A DNA stretch of 64,000 bases, from positions 1,426,001 to 1,490,000 of the forward strand of contig NZ_CP051240.1 in assembly GCF_017794965.1 (NCBI RefSeq), given 5' to 3'. Origin of the DNA: Alcanivorax sp. GTDB lineage: Bacteria; Pseudomonadota; Gammaproteobacteria; Pseudomonadales; Alcanivoracaceae. Every line of letters starts with the position of its first letter. The stretch's first letter is position 1. Below the pieces are notes generated by a model, which made no database searches, was not told the DNA's origin, and was given only the letters and a program-made list of their open reading frames with translations. Below are positions 1 to 8,114 of the stretch, in pieces. Made by a program: the position numbers and the translations under genes.

Positions 1-1723
1 GCCGGGAGCCGGTGGTATCGTGCGTACCGTGCGTATGCTGGGTATCCAGGACGCACTGATGAACGTGCTGATGCAGGGTCAGCGCATGAAAGTGGCCAAG
101 GCTCAGAAAGTCGGCCTGATCGACGAAGTGGTCGACAGCGAAGAAGAGATGATTGCCAAGGCCAAGGAATTCATCCTTGCCAACCCGAAATCCCAGCAGC
201 CATGGGATGCCAAGGGTTACAAGATTCCGGGCGGCACGCCGTCTACGCCGAAGTTCGCTGCCAATCTGCCGGCCTTCCCGGCTAACCTGCGCAAGCAGCT
301 GAAGGGCGCCAACTACCCGGCACCGAAGAACATCATGGCGGCTGCCGTGGAATCAGCCCAGGTGGACGTGGACAACGCCTTCCTGATCGAGGAGCGCTAC
401 TTCATTGATCTGGTAACCGGTCAGGTTGCCAAGAACATGATCAACGCCTTCTTCTTCAACCTGCAGGCTATCAACGGTGGCGCCAGCCGTCCTAAGGATG
501 TGCCCAAGTTCACCGCCAAGAAAGTGGGTGTACTGGGTGCAGGCATGATGGGCGCAGGCATTGCCTACGTGACCGCCATGACCGGCTCCGAAGTGGTACT
601 GAAAGACATCTCCCAGGAAAATGCCGAGAAGGGCAAGGACTACTCCCGCAAACTGCTGGACAAGGCCATCTCCCGCGGCAAGATGACCGAAGAGAAGAAA
701 GAGCAGGTACTGTCCCTGATCACTGCGACTGCGGATGCCAAGGATCTGGAAGGCGTGGACTTCGTGATCGAAGCCGTGTTCGAGAACACCGAGCTGAAGC
801 ACAAGGTTTTCCAGGAAATCGAAGACGTGGTACTGCCCGACGCAGTGCTGGGTTCCAATACTTCCTCCCTGCCGATCACTGGTCTGGCCAAGGGTGTGAA
901 GAAGCAGGACAACTTCATCGGTATCCACTTCTTCAGCCCGGTCGACAAGATGCCGCTGGTGGAAATCATCTGTGGTAAAGACACGTCTCCGGAAGTGCTG
1001 GCCAAGACCTACGACTACTGCCTGCAGATCCGCAAGACCCCGATCGTGGTCAATGATTCCCGCGGCTTCTTCACCACCCGCGTGATCGGCACCTTCGCCA
1101 ACGAAGGTATCGCCATGCTGGGGGAAGGCGTTTCCGCCGCGTCCGTAGAGCAAGCTGCACAGCAGGCTGGCTACCCGGTAGGTACCCTGAAGCTGATCGA
1201 TGAAATCAACATGGGCACTGCCCTGAAGATCGGTAAAGCTGCTGAGGACGATGCCAAGCGTGACGGGACTCCGCCGCCGCCGCATCACCCTGCCCAGGAC
1301 GTGATGAAGAAGATGGTCGAAGAGCTGGATCGTCCTGGCAAGCTGCAGGGCAAAGGCTTCTATGACTATCCGGAAGGTGGCAAGGCCAAGCTGTGGCCAG
1401 GCCTGAAAGATGCCTTTGGTGACTCCACCGAGATTCCCATGGAAGACATGAAAGAGCGTATGCTCTTCATCGAAGCCATGGAAGCGGTGAAGTGCTTCGA
1501 AGAGGGCGTTATCGAGTCTGTAGCCGATGCCAATATCGGTTCCATCTTCGGTATCGGCTTCCCGGGCTGGACCGGTGGTGTGATCCAGTACATCAACCAG
1601 TACGAGGGGGGGCTGAAAGGCTTTGTGGCCCGCGCCCAGGAACTGGCTGCCAAGTACGGCGATCGCTTCAACCCGCCGGCACTGCTGGTAGAGAAAGCCG
1701 AGAAGGGCGAAATCTTCAAGTAA
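1..1723 (+). CDS. FadB-like enoyl-CoA hydratase/3-hydroxyacyl-CoA dehydrogenase, 5' truncated by window edge
   Basis: This is a multifunctional beta-oxidation protein that hydrates enoyl-CoA and oxidises 3-hydroxyacyl-CoA with NAD. The frame is open from the first base and opens with PGAGGIVRTVRMLG, a crotonase-fold motif, so the gene starts upstream and no start codon is visible. The NAD-binding domain starts at about base 520 with VGVLGAGMMGAGIAYV (GxGxxG). HFFSPVDKMPLVEI and a C-terminal dehydrogenase domain follow. The visible part has about 573 codons, which fits a full protein near 700 residues (family knowledge). A strong terminator follows directly, so this is the last gene of its transcript. 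Whether it is FadB, FadJ or a peroxisomal-type homologue cannot be settled without the N-terminus. Confidence 0.9.
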   Translation, partial: PGAGGIVRTVRMLGIQDALMNVLMQGQRMKVAKAQKVGLIDEVVDSEEEMIAKAKEFILANPKSQQPWDAKGYKIPGGTPSTPKFAANLPAFPANLRKQLKGANYPAPKNIMAAAVESAQVDVDNAFLIEERYFIDLVTGQVAKNMINAFFFNLQAINGGASRPKDVPKFTAKKVGVLGAGMMGAGIAYVTAMTGSEVVLKDISQENAEKGKDYSRKLLDKAISRGKMTEEKKEQVLSLITATADAKDLEGVDFVIEAVFENTELKHKVFQEIEDVVLPDAVLGSNTSSLPITGLAKGVKKQDNFIGIHFFSPVDKMPLVEIICGKDTSPEVLAKTYDYCLQIRKTPIVVNDSRGFFTTRVIGTFANEGIAMLGEGVSAASVEQAAQQAGYPVGTLKLIDEINMGTALKIGKAAEDDAKRDGTPPPPHHPAQDVMKKMVEELDRPGKLQGKGFYDYPEGGKAKLWPGLKDAFGDSTEIPMEDMKERMLFIEAMEAVKCFEEGVIESVADANIGSIFGIGFPGWTGGVIQYINQYEGGLKGFVARAQELAAKYGDRFNPPALLVEKAEKGEIFK

Positions 1724-1740
1724 GATTCGCTTTTCCCGAC

Positions 1741-1777
1741 ACAAAAAAGCCCGGCCATGTGCCGGGCTTTTTTGTGG
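1741..1777 (+). terminator. Rho-independent terminator after the FadB-like gene
   Basis: A GC-rich hairpin, GCCCGGC with loop CATGT and GCCGGGC, is preceded by an A run and followed by a run of seven T. It lies 17 bases after the stop codon. The A/T runs on both sides make it potentially bidirectional. Confidence 0.85.
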
Positions 1778-1809
1778 CCGCTCTGCGGCTGCATCACGCA
1801 ACACGCAAG
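1770..1809. repeat. Dispersed intergenic repeat with two ACGCAAC-type heptamers
   Basis: Bases 1770-1802 are matched exactly, in inverse orientation, by 15714-15746 (33 bases by eye). The right end carries two 7-base units, ACGCAAC and ACGCAAG. The repeat directly abuts the terminator, a position shared by several heptamer arrays in this window. Confidence 0.7.
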
Positions 1810-1877
1810 TTTTCAACCTCCGCATTTCTTCGAAGCCGCTGTAGATACCGTCTCTCTCCATACCCTGCAAGCCGTCT

Positions 1878-2894
1878 CTATGCGACTTGTGGGGTATATT
1901 TCTTTTGGTGCTTGATTACCCCATAGGCGATTTGCACCAGCTTGCGCATTGCTGCCACCACAATCACTTTACCTGTCTTCCCCCTGTCTTCCATGCGCCG
2001 TCTCAGTGCCCGGATATCGGGGTTGTGGGTGCATGCTGTGACTGCTGCCATGAACAATTTTCCCCGTACGTTGGCGCGGCCACCTTTGCGGATCTTTGTC
2101 GGCTTTCTGGAGTCGCCGGATTCATTGTGCACCGGCGTAATGCCCAGGAAGGCGGCACATTGCTTGGCTGACCGGAAGTCCCGACTGTGTATTAGCGACA
2201 GCAGCTCTCGGGACATCACATCGCCTACCGCAGTGATGCTCTCCAGCAGTGAGCGGTCCTGTTTCAGTTCAGGATGGCCATCAATGTGGTCATCGATGTC
2301 CTTTTTGAGCTTGCGGATCTCCTCATTCAGTGTCGCGATCATGTCCTGTATAGAGGCAATGACTCGCTCGCTTGACTGGTTGAATTCCGCTTTCTCAAGC
2401 CGGTTTTCTTCCCGCTGACGGTCTTTCTCCAAGGCCTCCAGACGAGCACCAAGCGCTCGTAACTGCCTGATCTCTGGCGCTTCCGGCTGCCATTTATGTA
2501 GTCGCTCATGCTTCTCTTTCACGTAGAGAGCCAGGCACAGCGAGTCGAGCTTGTCTGTCTTGCTTGAGAACCCTTCACTCTTGGCGAAGTCCCTGGTGCG
2601 CGCCGGATTGGCCACATACACCTGCAACCCAGCTTCATGGAGTGCGTAGGTCAGGTTCTCGTGATAAATACAGGTGGCTTCCAGCACCACATGAATCTCG
2701 GACGGCTCAGCACCGGTCTGCTTGAGCAGCCACTGCGCAACCTCGTGCTCCTTCCCGCGCCGATTCTGGAAAACCCGTGTTTTTACCTTCCGGGGATTGG
2801 CCTGGCGCAGCCAAAGTGTATCGAGGCTCTTTTTGCTGACATCAATTCCAACGAAGTGCATCTCTCGTGTCTTCCCTTGCTTATACGGCTTCAT
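1878..2894 (-). CDS. IS110-family transposase (DEDD, RNA-guided type)
   Basis: The protein has 338 residues, typical for IS110-family recombinases. The N-terminal RuvC-like domain shows GIDVSKKSLD (first Asp), EATCIYHENL (Glu) and KTDKLDSLCLALY (the paired Asp residues). A coiled segment lies around residues 150-195. The C-terminal Transposase_20 region contains ITAVGD and LGITPVHNESGDSRK, which carries the family's conserved Ser. The listed start gives MKPYKQGKTRE; an alternative ATG 11 codons downstream (MHFVGIDVSKK) is the more usual start for the family. The gene is complete with no frameshift. In the IS110 group a bridge RNA from the non-coding end directs target and donor choice (established for this family); here that end would be at 2895 onward. 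Confidence 0.93.
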   Translation of the reverse strand: MKPYKQGKTREMHFVGIDVSKKSLDTLWLRQANPRKVKTRVFQNRRGKEHEVAQWLLKQTGAEPSEIHVVLEATCIYHENLTYALHEAGLQVYVANPARTRDFAKSEGFSSKTDKLDSLCLALYVKEKHERLHKWQPEAPEIRQLRALGARLEALEKDRQREENRLEKAEFNQSSERVIASIQDMIATLNEEIRKLKKDIDDHIDGHPELKQDRSLLESITAVGDVMSRELLSLIHSRDFRSAKQCAAFLGITPVHNESGDSRKPTKIRKGGRANVRGKLFMAAVTACTHNPDIRALRRRMEDRGKTGKVIVVAAMRKLVQIAYGVIKHQKKYTPQVA

Positions 2895-3033
2895 CCCGCG
2901 GAGGGGAGAGCCCGGATACCGTTCAGATTTAAGAGAATGGGTCGGAGCCAGGATCTACGTCACAGGGTCTATGCCCTCAGGAGCTTGTCAGGCTTTAACC
3001 CGACCCGTGAGTGCTGGTAGCTAATCAGCACTC
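2895..3033 (-). other. Non-coding end of the IS110 element, candidate bridge-RNA region
   Basis: This gap lies directly upstream of the transposase start, where IS110-group elements encode their bridge RNA. It holds several potential stems, including GAGTGCT at 3009-3015 pairing with AGCACTC at 3027-3033 and GGGTC...GACCC-type pairs further in. No open frame of note lies here. The assignment rests on position and family knowledge, not on a folded structure. Confidence 0.4.
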
Positions 3034-3330
3034 GTGGAGAGATACAAGGAGCTTGCCTGCAAGCGATCCGAGCCCTGGCGAGGTAAGGATGCCAGAGACG
3101 GCTTTATTTGCAGGAGGCTCAACCCGCACGGCGATCCTGTTTTCATTCTGGAAGGTTTGAAGAAACTCCCTTCGGTCGCCTCGCTGCGCTCGGTTCGTCC
3201 CCTGGAAGGGAACTCCTACAGCACGGTCCAGCTGTGTGGCCAAAATTCAAACGCTAACTCAAAAGCCATGCTATCAGGCCCGGGCTGTTTTTGATTTTCG
3301 AAACCCGGTACCCGAAACCCGCTTCTGGAA
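3034..3330. repeat. Intergenic stretch with REP-like palindrome
   Basis: At 3047-3092 the sequence GGAGCTTGCCTGCAAGCGAT is followed by CCGAGCCCTGGCGAGGTA. The same arrangement, slightly varied, is at 31816-31857. The rest (3093-3330) shows no convincing gene; short frames here lack ribosome-binding sites and recognisable motifs. Confidence 0.5.
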
Positions 3331-3750
3331 TCATTTCTTCACCGCGGCCCCACCCAGAAGTGCGGATTGCAGGCCACCTCCCACAGGTGCCCGTCTGGAT
3401 CCGCAAAGTGCCCTGAATAGCCCCCCCCAGTCCGTGGCCTGGGCAGGTTTGATGATGTTGGCACCGGCGGCCTCTGCCTGTTGCAGCAGAGCATCCACCT
3501 CGGCAGGGGAGTCCAGGTTATGGGCCATGGCGACACCCCGGAAGCCACTGCCATCTGCGGATACACCAGCATCCTGTGCCAGCGCATCGTGGCCGAACAG
3601 CCCAAGCCAGGTGCCGTTAAGTTCGAAAAACGCCACGGGAGAATCGTCTGGCATGGCGCGGCGGGGAAGGCCCAGCCCTTGTTCGTAAAAGGTGATGGCG
3701 GTGCCCAGATCGCGGACACCCAGGGTGATCATGCTGATGCGTGGTTGCAT
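3331..3750 (-). CDS. VOC/glyoxalase-family protein with a C-terminal frameshift
   Basis: The start is ATG at 3750, with GGAG six bases upstream. The protein begins MQPRISMITLGVRDLGTAI and has the beta-alpha-beta-beta-beta pattern of the vicinal oxygen chelate (glyoxalase/bleomycin resistance) superfamily. After TDWGG the frame changes at a tract of eight G (plus-strand C at 3421-3428). The open frame then runs to 3331 with an unrelated tail. Removing one G restores YSGHFADPDGHLWEV, the conserved end of this family, and a stop at 3339. Either the gene is newly broken or the homopolymer is miscounted. Substrate unknown. It is divergent from the PPK2 gene. Confidence 0.75.
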   Translation of the reverse strand: MQPRISMITLGVRDLGTAITFYEQGLGLPRRAMPDDSPVAFFELNGTWLGLFGHDALAQDAGVSADGSGFRGVAMAHNLDSPAEVDALLQQAEAAGANIIKPAQATDWGGLFRALCGSRRAPVGGGLQSALLGGAAVKK

Positions 3751-3818
3751 GACAATCTCCGGTTTTCTACCTGGTAAGGTTCCCATTATGCTGAAGGAGA
3801 GTTTGCCGGGGAGGGAAT

Positions 3819-4649
3819 ATGGACAGCAAACAGTTTGCCGATGTAGTTGCACCCGGCATGGATGTCGAGGCACTGGACAGTGTGCTGCCAGAAGACCAGA
3901 AACCTGACCTGGCCGCAGCGCAGCGAGATATCAACGAGCATCAGCGTCGCCTGTTTGCCAATCAGCGCAATGCTGTGCTGCTGGTGCTGCAGGGTCTGGA
4001 TGCGTCCGGAAAGGACAGCCTGATTCGCACCCTCGGTCAGGCCATGGATCCCGCCGCCTTCCGAGCCCACAGCTTCGGTCGACCCCAGAGAGAGGAGGTT
4101 CACCATGATTTCCTCTGGCGGGTGTGGCGACACCTGCCGGCCCGGGGCGAGGTGGTGGCCTTCAACCGCAGCCACTACGAAGCGGTTTTGGCGGAGCGTT
4201 TGTGGCCGGTGAGTGAAAATGCCAGCGATGACTGGGAGCGCAAGTACGAGGCGATCAATGGCTTTGAGCAGCATCTGACGCGGGAAGGTACCCGGATCAT
4301 CAAGGTGTGGCTGCAGACTTCAGAGGAGGAGCAGCGTCAACGGTTGCTCAAGCGCCTGGATAGCCCCCGCAAGCGCTGGAAGTTTGATCACGCTGATGTG
4401 CTGGCCTGGCAAGCGCGGGGCGATTATCTCCATCTGGTCAATCAGGTATTGCCCGCGACCCATACCTCCTGGGCGCCCTGGCACGTGATTCCCAATGACG
4501 ACAAGAAGGCGGCGCGGGCCGTAGTGGCCAGTCTGCTGTCTGATGCGTTGAAGGCACTGGCGCCGGAGTATCCTGCAGAGGATGACGGAAGCATCCCCGA
4601 GTATCGTGAGCTGCTTTCAGGCAAAAGGCCGGAGAACAAGGGGGGGTAG
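3819..4649 (+). CDS. Polyphosphate kinase 2 (PPK2) family protein
   Basis: The protein has 276 residues, in the range of single-domain PPK2 enzymes that transfer phosphate between polyphosphate and nucleotides. A Walker A-type motif, GLDASGKDS, is near residue 60 and a Walker B-like FNRSHYEAVLAERL near residue 110. VWLQTSEEEQRQRLLKR and the lid segment with SPRKRWKF follow. A GAGGG ribosome-binding site sits just before ATG 3819. No polyphosphatase or other partner is adjacent. Which nucleotide (NMP or NDP) is used cannot be read from sequence alone. Confidence 0.9.
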   Translation: MDSKQFADVVAPGMDVEALDSVLPEDQKPDLAAAQRDINEHQRRLFANQRNAVLLVLQGLDASGKDSLIRTLGQAMDPAAFRAHSFGRPQREEVHHDFLWRVWRHLPARGEVVAFNRSHYEAVLAERLWPVSENASDDWERKYEAINGFEQHLTREGTRIIKVWLQTSEEEQRQRLLKRLDSPRKRWKFDHADVLAWQARGDYLHLVNQVLPATHTSWAPWHVIPNDDKKAARAVVASLLSDALKALAPEYPAEDDGSIPEYRELLSGKRPENKGG

Positions 4650-4732
4650 GGGCGCTCTATCCCTGTTTCGTGCGAATGATGTCACTCTCTTGTTGGGCAC
4701 CAGGGCCCCTGAGATGGTGGGCAGATGGGCGA

Positions 4733-5095
4733 TCAGCTGGCTTTGGCCAGATAGCCATTCAGCCAGCGGCGCAATTCACTTGGGCGCAGGGGTTTGGCCA
4801 TGAGGGCGTCGCCACCCGCATCCAGGCTTTGTTGCTGGTAGGCTTCGCTACTGTTGCCGGAGATGAACAGAATAGGGAGGTTCTGGTCGTCATTGCGGAC
4901 TTCCCGGGCCACGGTAAAGCCGTCCAGTACCGGTAGTTCCACGTCCAGAATTAACAAATCGATGTCCCGCTGCCTGAACAGACGCAACGCCGCCTCACCA
5001 TCGGCGGCCAGCACATACTCGTGCTCCAGTTCCTCGATGATGCGACAGATGATCAGGCTCACGGCCTTGTTGTCTTCCACTACCAGAATGCGCAT
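4733..5095 (-). CDS. Single-domain response regulator (CheY-like receiver)
   Basis: The protein has 120 residues and consists only of a receiver domain. It starts MRILVVEDNKAVS with the acidic pocket. The phospho-acceptor Asp is in LLILDVELPVLDGF, and the conserved Lys is in ALMAKPLRPSEL. There is no output domain, so it must act through protein partners or as a phosphate relay. A GAGG motif precedes the start at 5095. No histidine kinase is adjacent, making it an orphan regulator. Its stop faces the PPK2 gene. Confidence 0.88.
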   Translation of the reverse strand: MRILVVEDNKAVSLIICRIIEELEHEYVLAADGEAALRLFRQRDIDLLILDVELPVLDGFTVAREVRNDDQNLPILFISGNSSEAYQQQSLDAGGDALMAKPLRPSELRRWLNGYLAKAS

Positions 5096-5361
5096 GCCTC
5101 GTTTTTATCTGAAGGCGCGATTGAGCACAAGGGCGCATAATGATGATCGCGGTAATTAGTGTGACAAGGTGCAACAAGTACGGTCAAAACAGGCCCCGAA
5201 ATTGATACAATTGGTATGCAAAGGGGTGATTTTCGCAAGAGTATGTCAATTATCCGCATTTTCTTTATTATTGGCGTTCCAAGGCTCCGCACAGGGGCTC
5301 GGCAGCCCGGCTGACAATAATGCTGAACGGGCGGATCAGACGGTAGAGGACAGACTGATCG

Positions 5362-6378
5362 ATGTACCATCGTAGAACGATCAATATCAATCGAGTGGTC
5401 AAGCTGTTGCAGGGGGCCGCCCGATCCGGGGCCAGTATTCCTGAATTGCTCGACAAATGTGGTATTCCACGTCAGCTACTGGAAGACCCGGATGGCACGA
5501 TCGAGCGTGATACGTTTATCAAGATGATGCTCCTGATCATGGAGCAGACCCAGGACGAATTCCTTGGCTTTGGTCAGGGGCGCAAGTCCAAGCCGGGCAC
5601 CTTCTCCATGATGGCCCACGCGGTGATCAACTGCCCCAATCTGGGGGCGGCTATCGAACGGGGTATCCGCTTCTACGACCTGTTTGAGCTGAGTACCCGC
5701 ACCGGCATCCAGCGCGAAGGCGATGTGGCCCGGCTGGTGGTCAATGCTGACTCTCGCCTGGATTTCCGTGAAGTCATTATCGAAGCCTCCCTGTTCATCT
5801 GGCTGCGGTTCATGAGCTGGCTGGTGGGTAAGGCCATCGAGCCCCAGGAAGTCCGTCTTGATTATTCCGATACCAAGAACGATGAAGAGCACCGTTTCCT
5901 GTTCGATTGCCTGATTGAGTACGGCACCGACGAGAATTCCGTTACCTTCAAGTCCGAGTTTCTGGAGTTGCCGCTGGTTCAGAATGAGCTGTCCCTGTCC
6001 AAGTTCCTGAAGGACTCGCTGGCTCAGCTTTTCGACGGCAATATCCATAATGTGGGCCTGCCGGCCCAGATCCGGGCCATCATTTCCAATGAATACGGCA
6101 ACAGTTTCCCGGACTTCACCGAGATCTGCGGCAAGCTGAACATGACGCCGCAGACCCTGCGCCGTCGTCTCAAGGAAGCCAATACCAGCTACCAGGAGAT
6201 CAAGGACTCCATCCGCAAGGATGCCTCGGTCTATTACCTGTCCAAGCCGGAGCTGAGCATCGATGAGATTGCGCTGCTAATGGGCTTCAGTGAAGCAAGC
6301 TCCTTTCATCGTGCTTTCAAGAAGTGGACCGGGAAAACCCCGTCCAGCTATCGCAAGGAACACTTTGGTGTCAGCTAG
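5362..6378 (+). CDS. AraC-family transcriptional regulator (OruR/Arabinose_bd type)
   Basis: The protein has 338 residues. The N-terminal part, to about residue 190, resembles the ligand-sensing domain found in OruR/ArgR-like AraC proteins. The C-terminal double helix-turn-helix spans about 235-335, with LNMTPQTLRRRLKEANTSYQ and IALLMGFSEASSFHRAFKKW, ending in TGKTPSSYR. No clear Shine-Dalgarno sequence precedes ATG 5362, so the start is a little uncertain. The gene lies 33 bases upstream of purU on the same strand, but that need not be its target. Effector unknown. Confidence 0.88.
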   Translation: MYHRRTININRVVKLLQGAARSGASIPELLDKCGIPRQLLEDPDGTIERDTFIKMMLLIMEQTQDEFLGFGQGRKSKPGTFSMMAHAVINCPNLGAAIERGIRFYDLFELSTRTGIQREGDVARLVVNADSRLDFREVIIEASLFIWLRFMSWLVGKAIEPQEVRLDYSDTKNDEEHRFLFDCLIEYGTDENSVTFKSEFLELPLVQNELSLSKFLKDSLAQLFDGNIHNVGLPAQIRAIISNEYGNSFPDFTEICGKLNMTPQTLRRRLKEANTSYQEIKDSIRKDASVYYLSKPELSIDEIALLMGFSEASSFHRAFKKWTGKTPSSYRKEHFGVS

Positions 6379-6411
6379 TGATCCTGGCTGACACCCGTAT
6401 CAGGATCTGAG

Positions 6412-7284
6412 ATGACCATGACCGACGCCACTACGGCGCGACTGCTGGTAACCTGCCCGGACAAGCCGGGCATCATCAGTGCAGTCAGTACCTTTCTGTT
6501 CAATCACGGCGCCAACATTACCGATTTTGACCAGCATTCCAGTGATGCTCAGGGTGGCACCTTCTTTTTGCGTCTGGAATTCCAGACACCGGATCTGGAC
6601 TGCTCCCGTGACGCCCTGAGAAACAACTTTGCCACCGCCGTGGCCGAACCCTATGACATGCAGTGGCAGATCAGTTATGCCAGTGAGAAGAAGCGCATGG
6701 CGGTGTTGGTGTCCAAACACGATCATGTGCTCATGGACCTGCTGTGGCGTACCTCCCGCGGGGATATGCCCGCCACCATCCCATTGGTGATCAGCAATCA
6801 TGATGACCTGCGTGACGAAGTGGAGCGGTTCGGTATCGAATACCATCACATCCCGGTGACCGCGGACAACAAGGCGGAAGCGGAGGCCCAGGCGCTCAAG
6901 CTGCTGGAAGGGCGGGTGGATGTGATTGTGCTGGCCCGATATATGCAGATTCTCAGCCCGGATTTCGTCTCGCACTATCCCCACCGGGTGATCAATATTC
7001 ATCACTCCTTCCTGCCGGCGTTCGTGGGGGCTAATCCCTACAAGCAGGCCCACGACAAGGGGGTGAAGCTGATCGGTGCCACCAGTCATTATGTGACCGC
7101 GGATCTGGATCAGGGGCCGATCATTGAGCAGAACGTACAGCGTGTGAGCCACCGCCATTCTGCCGATGAGCTCAAGGCATTGGGTCAGGACGTGGAACGG
7201 CAGGTCATGCTGCGTGCGGTACGCTGGCACCTGGAAGACCGGGTGATCGTCGATGGCAACAAGACAGTAGTGTTCGTTAAATAA
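6412..7284 (+). CDS. purU: Formyltetrahydrofolate deformylase
   Basis: PurU hydrolyses 10-formyl-THF to formate and THF, balancing one-carbon pools and feeding formate to purine synthesis. The N-terminal ACT domain (RLLVTCPDKPGIISAVSTFL) covers roughly residues 9-85. The formyltransferase-fold domain follows, with VLARYMQILSPDFV, the catalytic segment INIHHSFLPAF with Asn/His, and GATSHYVTADLDQGPII with the catalytic Asp. The length of 290 is normal for the family. ATG 6412 follows AGGATCTGAG. The gene ends at a heptamer-repeat hairpin shared with the convergent outer-membrane protein gene. Confidence 0.95.
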   Translation: MTMTDATTARLLVTCPDKPGIISAVSTFLFNHGANITDFDQHSSDAQGGTFFLRLEFQTPDLDCSRDALRNNFATAVAEPYDMQWQISYASEKKRMAVLVSKHDHVLMDLLWRTSRGDMPATIPLVISNHDDLRDEVERFGIEYHHIPVTADNKAEAEAQALKLLEGRVDVIVLARYMQILSPDFVSHYPHRVINIHHSFLPAFVGANPYKQAHDKGVKLIGATSHYVTADLDQGPIIEQNVQRVSHRHSADELKALGQDVERQVMLRAVRWHLEDRVIVDGNKTVVFVK

Positions 7285-7297
7285 CGCTATATGCATC

Positions 7298-7351
7298 ACG
7301 CAACAGGCAACACGCCAGATCCGGCGTGAAGCGTGTTGCTGAGCATGTTGC
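7298..7351. repeat. Inverted heptamer array and hairpin between convergent genes
   Basis: The left arm reads ACGCAAC, AGGCAAC, ACGCC with a 7-base period. The right arm is the inverse, GCGTGAA, GCGTGTT, GCTGAGC. The centre, ACACGCC AGATC CGGCGTG, forms a hairpin. It probably acts as a shared transcription end, although it has no long T run. Confidence 0.6.
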
Positions 7352-7353
7352 GT

Positions 7354-8013
7354 TTAATTCGTAAAGCGCAGACCGATACCCAGGGTACCGAAATTTTCGG
7401 ATTCCATATTGGTGTACTGGTATTGGGCGGTGAGCGACAGGCTGTCGAGAAGCGGGATCGCCAGACCGGCGGTGGCATAGGGGGCCAGCCCAGATTGGCT
7501 TTCGCTTTGCGGGGCGTCGTTGACAGTGGTGACCGTGTCACCGTTAACATCCAGCAGAATGCGTTGCTGGCGTGTTTCCAGCTTCAGGTCATAGAGGTAG
7601 CCGCCGGCCTTCAGATAAAGCCAATAGGGGCTTTGCCAGACCACGCCAGCGGTAAAGCCTCCCAATTCCAGGGAGTCTTCCTGTTGAACCCGCACGCTGG
7701 TGGCGCCGGCACCGGTTTCGGAGACACTGGGCGCACGGGTAAAATCAGTCAGCTCATCCACATCACCCTGGGTGACAAAGCCACCTTCCAGCCCGAAACG
7801 GGAATTTTCGCCCAGCGTTACGCTGTTCAGCCACATCCCCACATTGATGGTGAGGCCATCCGCAGTATCAAAGCCATAGGGATCCATGTCGGCCTTGCTC
7901 ATCTGGGCCTGGACGAAAAAATCCACGTCCGGTGGGGCAAGCTCTTCTTCGGCGTGTAGTGGGGTGATCAGGGCGCCAGTCAACGCCAAACTCAGCGGCA
8001 GTGTTGTTTTCAT
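7354..8013 (-). CDS. Outer-membrane beta-barrel protein (TIGR04219-like)
   Basis: The start ATG 8013 gives 219 residues with a clear signal peptide, MKTTLPLSLALTGALITPLHA, cleaved before EEELAPPD. The mature part alternates hydrophobic and polar residues as in transmembrane beta strands. It closes with an aromatic-rich strand, SLTAQYQYTNMESENFGTLGIGLR in outline. It resembles the TIGR04219 family of outer-membrane proteins of unknown function. The open frame upstream of 8013 is a chance extension overlapping the divergent rlmM gene. No functional partner is adjacent. Confidence 0.72.
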   Translation of the reverse strand: MKTTLPLSLALTGALITPLHAEEELAPPDVDFFVQAQMSKADMDPYGFDTADGLTINVGMWLNSVTLGENSRFGLEGGFVTQGDVDELTDFTRAPSVSETGAGATSVRVQQEDSLELGGFTAGVVWQSPYWLYLKAGGYLYDLKLETRQQRILLDVNGDTVTTVNDAPQSESQSGLAPYATAGLAIPLLDSLSLTAQYQYTNMESENFGTLGIGLRFTN

Positions 8014-8114
8014 TATTGATCCAGCCGTTGTGATAAGGACAATGTAGCCATCTTCAGGCCCGCACCCCTGGGTGTGGGCAAAAGCCATCGTATTGTAACC
8101 AGCGTGAGACCGAC

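Larger units (their letters stand above)
1878..3033 (-). mobile_element. IS110-family insertion sequence (ends not determined)
   Basis: The element holds the single transposase gene plus about 140 bases of upstream non-coding sequence. IS110 elements lack clear terminal inverted repeats and make little or no target duplication, so exact ends cannot be read by eye. The outer limits probably lie within 1810-1878 on one side and 3000-3075 on the other. REP-like sequence with TTGCCTGCAAGC occurs at 3049-3070, and CCCTGCAAGC occurs at 1863-1872, so insertion into a REP-type palindrome is possible but unproven. Confidence 0.6.

Noticed and set aside
353..1870. 505-residue open frame opposite the FadB-like gene
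   Set aside because: It is a high-GC shadow frame on the reverse strand of a clear coding region, with no motif or ribosome-binding site. The same applies to long antisense frames over the monooxygenase, fumarase, AbfD-like and TSP3 genes.
5169..5375. Short frame with a signal-peptide-like stretch before the AraC gene
   Set aside because: It has a GTG start without a ribosome-binding site, overlaps the AraC start and matches no known family, so it was not listed as a gene.
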